Assembly (NCBI RefSeq): GCF_900115185.1
Contig: NZ_FOVN01000001.1
Coordinates: 806,001 to 870,000 of the forward strand
Direction of reading: 5' to 3'
Source of the DNA: Algorimicrobium echini
GTDB lineage: Bacteria > Bacteroidota > Bacteroidia > Flavobacteriales > Flavobacteriaceae
Length of the DNA stretch: 64,000 nt
Shown: positions 45,440 through 53,700 of the stretch, in pieces
Layout of the letters: the number at the start of each line of letters is the position of its first letter
Numbering within the stretch: position 1 is the stretch's first letter
The notes under the pieces: generated by a model
Database searches by the model: none
Told to the model about the DNA's origin: nothing
The model's input: only the letters and a program-made list of their open reading frames with translations
Translations under genes and position numbers: made by a program

Positions 45440-46096
45440 ATGGGTAAAACAGCTATCATTTTAGGTGCAACAGGATTAACAGGCGGTTTGCTTTTAGAAC
45501 AACTTTTGGACGACAACAGATATGATAAAATTAAACTGTTTTCACGATCTACTTGTGGTATTCATCATCCAAAAATTGAAGAACATTTGGTGGATTTATT
45601 CGAATTAAAATCCCACCAAGAACAGTTTACAGGCAACGTGGTGTTTTGTTGTATTGGTACCACCAAAGCCAAAACACCGGACCAGGAAACCTATTTAAAA
45701 ATTGATTATGGTATTCCTGTTTCTGCTGCCGAAATGGCTAAAGAAAATGGCATTAAAACCTATATCGTGATTTCCGCATTAGGTGCTGATAAAAACAGTA
45801 AGGTGTTTTACAGTCGTACAAAAGGAAGGATGGAAGAAGCTGTTTTGGCACAACACATTCCAAACTCATATGTGCTGCAACCATCTCTAATTGGAGGTAG
45901 TCGTGATGAAAACCGCTTGGGTGAAAAACTGGCTAAGATGGCTATGGCTGTAATTAATCCATTTTTAATAGGTTCATTAGCTAAATACAAATCCATTCAA
46001 CCAGAAACCATTGCTAAATGCATGATTTTTTTGGATAATAACAGCTATCCAGATAGTCGGATTTTATCTGATGATATTAAACAGATTGTAAATTGA
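45440..46096 (+). CDS. NAD(P)-binding Rossmann protein (HTATIP2-like)
   Basis: 218 residues. The dinucleotide-binding motif is TAIILGATGLTGGLLLEQLL, with later VVFCCIGTTKAKTPDQETY and YIVISALGADKNSKVFYSRT. The YSRTKGRME segment resembles the YxxxK site of atypical SDRs. The reaction is unknown. It leads a run of four plus-strand genes ending at 47981. Confidence 0.85.
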   Translation: MGKTAIILGATGLTGGLLLEQLLDDNRYDKIKLFSRSTCGIHHPKIEEHLVDLFELKSHQEQFTGNVVFCCIGTTKAKTPDQETYLKIDYGIPVSAAEMAKENGIKTYIVISALGADKNSKVFYSRTKGRMEEAVLAQHIPNSYVLQPSLIGGSRDENRLGEKLAKMAMAVINPFLIGSLAKYKSIQPETIAKCMIFLDNNSYPDSRILSDDIKQIVN

Positions 46097-46129
46097 TAAT
46101 GCATTTTTGCTTTAGCGAAACCTTTAAAT

Positions 46130-46603
46130 ATGATTGAAATAGAACGCAAATTTTTAGTTACCTCTCAACAATTTAAAACCGAAGCCATTCGAAAAACACG
46201 GATTAAACAAGGGTTTTTAAATACAGATAAAGCACGAACGGTTCGTGTGCGTCTAAAAGGAGAAATAGGTTTTATAACTGTTAAAGGCGCTTCTACCGAT
46301 GATGGTTTATCACGTTTTGAATGGGAAAACGAGATTTCAAAAACAGATGCTGAAGCCTTATTGAAATTATGCGAAACCGGCATTATTGATAAAACACGTT
46401 ATGATATAGAAGTGGGTAATCACCTATTTGAAGTCGATGAATTTTTTGGTGATAACACGGGATTAATTGTTGCCGAGGTAGAATTATCGCATCCAACCGA
46501 AATATTCAAAAAACCAAATTGGCTTGGTAAAGAAGTAACAGGTATTACCAAATATTATAATTCAGAATTAAGTAAGAACCCATTTAAAAACTGGAACTCA
46601 TGA
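46130..46603 (+). CDS. CYTH-domain protein
   Basis: 157 residues of the triphosphate tunnel metalloenzyme fold. The ExExK motif is EIERKFLV at the N-terminus. Basic tunnel residues in KARTVRVRLKGEIGFITVKG and acidic ones in FEVDEFFGDNTGLIVAEVEL match bacterial CYTH proteins such as tripolyphosphatase (inorganic triphosphatase). The substrate may be tripolyphosphate or another triphosphate. The stop overlaps the next start (ATGA). Confidence 0.9.
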   Translation: MIEIERKFLVTSQQFKTEAIRKTRIKQGFLNTDKARTVRVRLKGEIGFITVKGASTDDGLSRFEWENEISKTDAEALLKLCETGIIDKTRYDIEVGNHLFEVDEFFGDNTGLIVAEVELSHPTEIFKKPNWLGKEVTGITKYYNSELSKNPFKNWNS

Positions 46604-47112
46604 AGAAAATAATTTTATTAAGTTTTAATTTATTAGTCCTATTAGCTTGTAAAAAGGAAACGGCAAAGCTAACAAACGAGAAACCGATAGATTCGGTTCA
46701 AATAAAAGTTGCATCCAGTGAAAAGTCCACTCTAACTTTAAAAAATGAGTTAACCGAACAAGGTTTTGAAATTTTTGATTATGTAGATGAGAAAACACAG
46801 GATACCATTTTAATGCAGCAGTACTTTATGGCTTTTTTAAAAAAAGGACCTGTTCGGTCTCAAAATGAAGCAGAAGCGGCTAAACTTCAAAAACAACATT
46901 TAGCACATTTATCTAGAATGTATGAATTAGGTTATGCTGATATTTCTGGACCTTTTGGAGACGATGGTGATATTCGTGGGATTACTATTTACAATGTGCC
47001 AACATTTGAAATGGCTGATAGCTTGGCAAATTTAGATCCTATGGTAAAATCTGGGAGGTTAGTTATTGAAATGCACCCATGGTGGGCAGCAAAAGGATTT
47101 CCATTACGTTAA
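46600..47112 (+). CDS. YCII-domain lipoprotein
   Basis: 170 residues. The lipoprotein leader is MKKIILLSFNLLVLLACKKE, with the lipid-modified Cys in LLAC. A linker of ~50 residues is followed by a ferredoxin-like YCII domain (MQQYFMAFLKKGPVRSQNEA, HLSRMYELGYADISGPFGDD, RLVIEMHPWW). YCII proteins are usually cytoplasmic, so the exported, lipidated form is notable. It overlaps the CYTH gene by 4 bp and the next gene by 1 bp. Confidence 0.85.
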   Translation: MKKIILLSFNLLVLLACKKETAKLTNEKPIDSVQIKVASSEKSTLTLKNELTEQGFEIFDYVDEKTQDTILMQQYFMAFLKKGPVRSQNEAEAAKLQKQHLAHLSRMYELGYADISGPFGDDGDIRGITIYNVPTFEMADSLANLDPMVKSGRLVIEMHPWWAAKGFPLR

Positions 47113-47981
47113 TGAAGCAATTAAAAATAGGTATTCAAGTTTTAATTATTATTGCTGTACTCATTCATTTTACGGTTAAAGATTACTGCTATGCATCTGC
47201 CATCATCTTTTATGCCTTTCCGCTTCCAATTATTATATTATTAGTAGCATTCTCAATAATTATTATTAAAAAGTGGCGCAAAATTTCTATTTTATGTCTA
47301 CTCGTTTTAAGTGTCATCTGGTATTTTAAAAGCTATGTTTCAAACCATGAACACACAAGTAAAAATGGTTTGGAAATTGTGGTTTGGAATGCTGGACATA
47401 ATCAAAGTTTTCAAGATGCTTTTCTTGAAAATAATCAGATTCCTGATGTCTTGGTTTTAATAGAATGCAATTTAAAATCCATTCAAAAAACGCAAAATAC
47501 ATATCCAAATTATTACTTTCACTTATCGGAAGAAGAAATAGGAATATTCTCCAAAACGCCTCTAAAAATTATTAGTGAAATTACTTCTGAAACCAATTCT
47601 ACCGTTTTAAAATTTGCTACAAATAACATCATTTTTTATGCAGTTGATTTAACGGCTGAAATATTTAATTCCAGAAAAGAAGAGCTTCAATTTGTATACT
47701 CAAATATAGAATATCATAATAATTCGGTTGTTTTAGGCGATTTTAATACACCTTTAGAATCCATTTATTTCGAAAATTTTAAACGCAATTACAATCATGC
47801 GTTTTCTGTTAAAGGAAAGGGCTTTAAAGAAACTTGGTTTTGGAATTTACCACTTTTGTCACTGGATCATATTTGGGTGTCTCATAATTTGAAAATAAAC
47901 AAAACCGATAAAATATCTACTTGGAAATCAGATCACAGTATGTTGCGAACGTTTATAAGTAGACCAACTATTCGGAAATAG
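47112..47981 (+). CDS. Endonuclease/exonuclease/phosphatase-family membrane protein
   Basis: 289 residues from ATG 47112 (TAATG overlap with the YCII gene). Three N-terminal membrane helices span about 1-75. The EEP domain follows: VVWNAGHNQSFQDAF, PDVLVLIECNLKSIQ, VVLGDFNTPLES, LDHIWVSHNL and KSDHSMLRTFI. The metal-binding Asn, Glu, Asp-Asn and final Asp-His are present. A role as a phosphodiesterase on the outer face of the membrane is plausible. The 3' end overlaps the convergent pbpC by 14 bp. Confidence 0.85.
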   Translation: MKQLKIGIQVLIIIAVLIHFTVKDYCYASAIIFYAFPLPIIILLVAFSIIIIKKWRKISILCLLVLSVIWYFKSYVSNHEHTSKNGLEIVVWNAGHNQSFQDAFLENNQIPDVLVLIECNLKSIQKTQNTYPNYYFHLSEEEIGIFSKTPLKIISEITSETNSTVLKFATNNIIFYAVDLTAEIFNSRKEELQFVYSNIEYHNNSVVLGDFNTPLESIYFENFKRNYNHAFSVKGKGFKETWFWNLPLLSLDHIWVSHNLKINKTDKISTWKSDHSMLRTFISRPTIRK

Positions 47982-50319
47982 TCATCCAGCGTTTGGCTTC
48001 ATTTCCAAAGGTATCCACAACCGTTAGCAAATGTTTTCCTTTTTGAGGAATAATTCCAAATTCATGGATATTTTGCGTACTCCCTAAAAACTGCTCATTC
48101 AAATACCAAAATACGGTGGTTTCAGGTTTGGAATGTGCTATTTTTAATATGAGTTCATTAGTTTTTCCTCCAAAATCCTTCGGAAGGAAAATGGTGTTGT
48201 TATCATTGGGATACATGAATTGCATAGAAACGGCATTTTCTCCTAAACAATCTGCTCTAAAAGGTGGTAAGGGTTTGTAAAAGGGATTTTTGGTTTTATA
48301 ATAATAAGCCATTAATGGTGGTAATACAAACCACGATTTATGCGAAATATCGGCAATAGACTCACAGGAGGAATTCACTTGAAACTGCTCTAAATTATCT
48401 AAATGAACCAATACATGATACGGACAAGGCTTGGTTTTTAATCCCGAAACTTGAATAAATTTTTGTTCTACCGCATCACAATTTGGCGATGCACGATGAC
48501 CACTTTTTTTACAAATACTAACTTCCTGCATCTCATCAAACGGTTTTGAAAACCAATCGCTATGCGGTAATAGATTAAATACATCAAATAAAATGGGTGC
48601 AGCAGTTTGCACACCTACCAAGCCAGGTCTGCCCTCACCATCTGCATTACCAACCCAAACACCAACCACATAATCTTTAGTTGTTCCAATAGCCCAAGCA
48701 TCACGGAAACCGAAACTCGTTCCTGTTTTCCAGGCTATTTGTTTAGAGCCATCATAAAATTCCCAATTATCATCACCTTCTGGTCTGTTTACGGTTTTCA
48801 AACTTTCGTAGGTTAAATAGATGGAAGCGGCATCAATAAGCGTTTTATCGGCTGTTTTTTTTCCGAAGTCGACTGTTTGGGAGTTGATGAAAATGGGTTC
48901 CGTAAATTCGTTACTAAAATATTCACTAGATGTTTCCGAAAAATGATTTAGGGTTGAAGATAGCGCAGCATAACTTTTACATAAATCCCATAAATTACTT
49001 TCAGCACCTCCTAAAATAAGCGATAATCCATAATAATTGGCAGATTCCGAAAGGTCTTTAAGCTCAAGTTTTTTTAGATATTGATAGAAGGGATCTAATC
49101 CAAATTCCTGCAACATTCTAACCGATGGCACATTTAAAGAGCGTGATAAGGCGCGACTAGCCGGTACGGCTCCATCATAAGTTTTGTTGTAGTTTTCGGG
49201 ATTATAACTTCCATACTGTGTTGGTATGTCCGCAACTAATGTGTTTGGTAATAAATCGCCAGCATCCAACATAGCAGCATATAAAAAAGGTTTTAAAATA
49301 CTGCCTGTACTTCTTGGTTTATCAATAATGTCCACATCTTTTTGGTGTAATTTGTCTGTTGGCGTATTTCCAACATAAGCCAAAACCTTTCTGGTTTTAA
49401 CATCTAAAACTAACACAGCTGCATTGTGAATCCCGTTTTGCTTTAGTTGATTATAATGTGTTTTTACAAGTTGATTCACGCGCTCTTGTAAATGATTATC
49501 AACCGTTGTTTGTACGCGTTTTCCCGAATGTATTGTTGCTACTTTTTGTAATAAATGTGGAGCCGTTTGTGGCAATGCATACGGTTTTTGTGGTAAGCCT
49601 TCAGCAATTGATAATTGATAGGTTAAAGAATCTATAGTCCCATTATCTCGTAATTTTTTGAGCAAACGATTGCGCTTATTACGTAATTGTTCTTGATTTT
49701 TTCCAGGATAAATTAAACTTGGCGCATTGGGTAAAACGGCTAAAGTTGCATGTTCTGCCCACGATAATTGATTGGCATCGCGATTAAAATACCGCCAAGA
49801 TGCGGCATCCAGTCCAACCACGTTTCCACCAAATGGTGCATTGCTGGCATAATAGGCTAAAATTTGATCTTTGCTTTCGCGAAGTTCTAAACGGGTTGCT
49901 AAAATAATTTCAATAACTTTTTCAAAGTAGGTTCTATTTTGGCCTTTTCGGGATAAACGGATTACTTGTTGTGTGAGTGTGCTTCCACCGCGTTTAATAC
50001 CGTTAGATTTTAAGTTCTCTTTAAAGGCTTTAAAAATAGAAATTGGATTAAAACCAGGATGTTTGTAGAAATAGGCATCTTCAAAAGTAATAATACAGGT
50101 TTTAAATTTTTCTGGAATAGAATCGTTGTGTGGAAATCGCCATTGACCATCACTAGCAATTTGTGCACCTAAAAGACGATTGTTTTGGCTAGTAATGACT
50201 GTCGCTGTTGGATCTGTAAATAATGGATTGGGTAAACAGAAATAATAGGCAATAAGTAATAGGAATACTATTACCGATTTTATTTTGTTTGCTTTTATGT
50301 AAGATATAATCTTCTTCAT
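47968..50319 (-). CDS. pbpC: Penicillin-binding protein 1C
   Basis: 783 residues. N-terminal membrane anchor (VIVFLLLIAYYFCLP). The glycosyltransferase 51 domain has the catalytic Glu in TFEDAYFYKHPGFNP and GGSTLTQQVIRLSRKGQN. The transpeptidase nucleophile is about S338 in RSTGSILKPFLYA, with SRSLNVPS and WKTGTSFGFRDAWAIG (KTG). A C-terminal PBP1C beta-sandwich follows. It makes and cross-links peptidoglycan, and is grouped with the alpha-2-macroglobulin gene (50735-56308) as in many Gram-negative bacteria. Confidence 0.95.
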   Translation of the reverse strand: MKKIISYIKANKIKSVIVFLLLIAYYFCLPNPLFTDPTATVITSQNNRLLGAQIASDGQWRFPHNDSIPEKFKTCIITFEDAYFYKHPGFNPISIFKAFKENLKSNGIKRGGSTLTQQVIRLSRKGQNRTYFEKVIEIILATRLELRESKDQILAYYASNAPFGGNVVGLDAASWRYFNRDANQLSWAEHATLAVLPNAPSLIYPGKNQEQLRNKRNRLLKKLRDNGTIDSLTYQLSIAEGLPQKPYALPQTAPHLLQKVATIHSGKRVQTTVDNHLQERVNQLVKTHYNQLKQNGIHNAAVLVLDVKTRKVLAYVGNTPTDKLHQKDVDIIDKPRSTGSILKPFLYAAMLDAGDLLPNTLVADIPTQYGSYNPENYNKTYDGAVPASRALSRSLNVPSVRMLQEFGLDPFYQYLKKLELKDLSESANYYGLSLILGGAESNLWDLCKSYAALSSTLNHFSETSSEYFSNEFTEPIFINSQTVDFGKKTADKTLIDAASIYLTYESLKTVNRPEGDDNWEFYDGSKQIAWKTGTSFGFRDAWAIGTTKDYVVGVWVGNADGEGRPGLVGVQTAAPILFDVFNLLPHSDWFSKPFDEMQEVSICKKSGHRASPNCDAVEQKFIQVSGLKTKPCPYHVLVHLDNLEQFQVNSSCESIADISHKSWFVLPPLMAYYYKTKNPFYKPLPPFRADCLGENAVSMQFMYPNDNNTIFLPKDFGGKTNELILKIAHSKPETTVFWYLNEQFLGSTQNIHEFGIIPQKGKHLLTVVDTFGNEAKRWMTISE

Positions 50320-50320
50320 G

Positions 50321-50345
50321 TAGACTCCTACTCTCGTAGGAATTC
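50321..50345. repeat. REP-like palindrome between pbpC and the monooxygenase ORF
   Basis: TAGACTCCTACTCTCGTAGG then AATTC: a six-bp stem TCCTAC/GTAGGA with TCTC loop. It matches the palindrome at 50711-50735 at 20 of 25 positions, including a compensatory A-T to G-C pair change. It contains the stop codon of the monooxygenase ORF. Confidence 0.65.
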
Positions 50346-50639
50346 GTATTCCCGTTCCACTTTACAAATCCGAACGTGATACCAATTATACCAGTGTTCA
50401 CGACCTTTCTGTTGCGCAATTATATGTTCACTTTCTTGTTTCCAATTTTTAATGGCATCTAAACTTTCCCAATAGCTAACGGTTATACCCAAACCGTCTC
50501 TGGCGGATTCTATGCCAATAAATCCGGGTTGTTGTTTGGCAAGTGTCTCCATTTTTTCTGCCATTTCAGGATAACCTCCAATACAGTCTGTTTGTGTTGA
50601 GGTAAAAATAACAGCATAATAGGGTTTTTGATTTGTCAT
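50328..50639 (-). CDS. Antibiotic-biosynthesis-monooxygenase (ABM) domain protein
   Basis: 103 residues with the dimeric ferredoxin-like ABM fold: YYAVIFTSTQTD, MAEKMETLAKQQPGFIGIES, GLGITVSYWESLDAIKNWKQ and RVCKVEREYEF-type C-terminus. Related small proteins act as heme- or quinone-type oxygenases; the exact reaction is unknown. Its last four codons and stop lie inside a REP-like palindrome. Two more palindromes lie upstream between it and the alpha-2-macroglobulin gene. Confidence 0.82.
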   Translation of the reverse strand: MTNQKPYYAVIFTSTQTDCIGGYPEMAEKMETLAKQQPGFIGIESARDGLGITVSYWESLDAIKNWKQESEHIIAQQKGREHWYNWYHVRICKVEREYEFLRE

Positions 50640-50648
50640 GGTTTCTTA

Positions 50649-50736
50649 ATTCAAGCGAAGGCAGGAATCTTGTTGTTTAATTATATAAATTTACTTCTTT
50701 GAATTACTATTAGATTCCTGCTTTCACAGGAATTCT
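50649..50736. repeat. Pair of inverted REP-like palindromes before the monooxygenase ORF
   Basis: The left copy at 50649-50671 (reverse complement AGATTCCTGCCTTCGCTTGA) and the right copy at 50711-50736 (AGATTCCTGCTTTCACAGGA) agree at 19 of 23 aligned positions and face outward. A 40-bp AT-rich spacer separates them. The right copy ends on the stop codon of the alpha-2-macroglobulin gene. The same architecture occurs at 15675-15783. Confidence 0.65.
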
Positions 50737-53700
50737 ATTTTTCAACAGTAATCCATTGTCCTTTATTTCGCACTAAATAATCATTATCATACATAGCTTC
50801 CGCTTGAATGCCAGGTAAATAATAGGTTCCTAAAAAGGAAGCATTTAGCATAATATGAAAAGTTTTACTGCCTTGATTTCCTTTTTGCGGCAAATCGAAA
50901 TAGTAATTCACCTCATTATCACGAATATCGGTGTAACGTGCTTGACTCGTTGTTGCCGCACCAAAATCGGTAAAACGGGTATTAATGATCTCCCAACCAG
51001 ATGGAAATAATTGAGTGAGTGCCACATCGTTTATATTTTCATTTTTAAGATTGCTAACTGTAATGCTTGCCACAAAATCCTGACCTTGTTTTAAATTGGA
51101 AATATTAATTTTAGAGCCAGTTAAATCTTTATAGTTGACGGAAACACTCAATCCACGTTGTTCCGTGAGCTCTTGACCAAGTGGAAGTTTCCCAGAATTA
51201 AGCACACGTACATACACCAAATTGGCTTTTTTATTTGTGAATGTTAATTCATTTGTGCCATGATATATCGGTAAATCACGTTGCGCAATAGCCGATTTCG
51301 ATTGGATAGTTTCAGATTTACCGTTGATGGTGTACGTAAGATTTAAATCTTTGCCACCATTGGCTTCCACCATTTTTGCCATAGCCAACAAGCTATAAGC
51401 TGTTGTTTGGGTACTCATCCAACGGTTGCTCGATAAATCATTCGCTATAAGTTCTGCTAACTCACGTTGCTGTGGGTTTTTAGTCAGCACCATAGTTTCC
51501 AAAGCCATGGCGCGATTTCTATCTACCGATCCGTAGGTGTAGTAATTATATTTTGGTGGTTGAAAATTAATATTAGCAGTTTTTGAAATGGCTTGACTCG
51601 CCTCATTTTGTCCTGCCAACGCATAAGCTGCTGCCAAACGCCATTTGGCTTCGTTGGATATTTCAGAAAACTCACGTAACCGGTTCATAGCCGCTAAATC
51701 TGCTTGTCCAGCTAAAGCCAATGTGTAAAGTCTGTAGGCTTGTGCTAAATCTGAATTATAGGTTCTGTAACTTGGTCGCCAATCACGAGCCGCTTGTTTT
51801 TGATAGGTTATCCAATTGTTCTTAAATGTTAATGGTAACACATAGCCTTTCTTTTCTGCTTCTAGCATAAAGTGTCCAGCAAAACTGGTAGACCAATCGT
51901 TTGCAGTGTTTTCGCCCATCCAATAACTCATACCACCATTAGGCATTTGAAATTGCGCCAAACGTTTGATGCCACTTTCAATGTTTTTCTGAATATCTTG
52001 TTTTTTGTCTAACGTTAAATCGAAAATATCGTTTAAATATAATTGTGGAAAAACACCTGATGTGGTTTGTTCTAAACAGCCATGTGGATATCTAATCAAG
52101 TATTGTAAACGTCTTGTAAAATCCATAGGTGGTAAGGTTGAAAATTCTACCGTAGCTGAATTGGTTCCTATTTCACCAAAGGTTGTAAAGTTTAGTGTTT
52201 CTGAATTATTTGCAGCAACCGATTTATCAATGGATTTGGACGATATCGGATTCGGGTTCAAGACATCAATCTCAACTTTATAGGTCGATTTTTCGCCGTT
52301 ACCTTTGGCAATAACTTCAATAGTATTTGAGCCTTTCGCTTGACTGACATCTAATTCAAAATAGCGCATTTTTTCGTCTGGCTTATCGAAGGTGATATTT
52401 TGAGTTTTTTCGCCAACTACAGAAATTCCATTGCTTAATTTCAAACTGATTTCTACATTTTTCACTTTGTTTTCCATAGCAAAAACAGTAACAGGAAGGG
52501 TTACTTTTTCTCCTGGACTTAATTTTCTTGGTAAAGAAGCTAAAACCATAAGCGGTTTTTTAACCTGAACCGATTTATCTACACTGCCATAGGCTTCGTT
52601 GTTAGCATTTCCAGCGACCACCATAGTCCGAACTGCTCCAATATAATTTGGTAATTTTAAGGTATGCGATTTGTTTTCGCCCGCCTTCAAACTAAAAGGC
52701 CCTAAATACGTTACAACCGGTTTAAAGCGATTGGCTTTTTTGTTTTTACCGGCTGCAGCATTACCGTCACCACCAATTGCGAAAACCTGATCGATACTTC
52801 CAGAGTAGGCGCCAATTATAGCATCAAAAATATCCCAGGTTTTAACGCCTAAGGCTTCACGTGCATAAAATTCATCCCACGCATTTGGCGTTTTAAAACG
52901 CGTTAAATCTAGCAAGCCTTCTTCTACCATAGCAATGGTGTAGGTCATGGCTTTGTTATTTTTTTCGGAAACCGTAACCTTAAATTCCTGTTCAGGTTGT
53001 AACACGTCTGGCATTTTAAGTTGTGGTTGCAGTTTGGTGTTTGGATCTTCAACCATTAATGGAATAACACCAAATAAACGAATTGGTAAATCGTTTGCTG
53101 TTATAGCATGCGGCTGTAAAAGTGACATATTAACAAACACGTTTGGTGCCATTTCGGGCGTGATTGGGATGGTTACTTTGGTTTCGCCTAGAAGCGTTTT
53201 TACCCATTTGGTTTCTAACACTTCGGTACCATTTTCCACACTTACCAACGCACGACCTTCACTACCTGAATTAAATGTAATGGTAGCCGTTTCGCCAACA
53301 TTATAGGTTTCCTTATCTGCTGAAAATACCAGCATCTTTGCTGCTTCTTTGTCGCTAGTTGGTGCTTTTTGCCACCAGTTTTTATAAAAGTAAGCCGTAC
53401 GTCCTGTAGCATGGCCACTTACGGGATCGATAACACGAATGAGATAACGTCCACCTTCTTCGTCAGGAATTTTTATATTGAAACTTCCTTTGCCTTGGGC
53501 ATTGGTGTTTACTTTACTATCTAAATACGGTCTGTGGTAATTACTGGAAACGTAACTCGATAGGTTATCTTCAGAAGCATTCCACCACCAACGCCATTCA
53601 ATTTTATAAATTTTTACTTCTAGATTATTGCGTTGAATAGGTTTTCCATCTTTATCCACAACAACTACATCAAAGGTTTGATTTTCGTCTGTAAAAAAGG

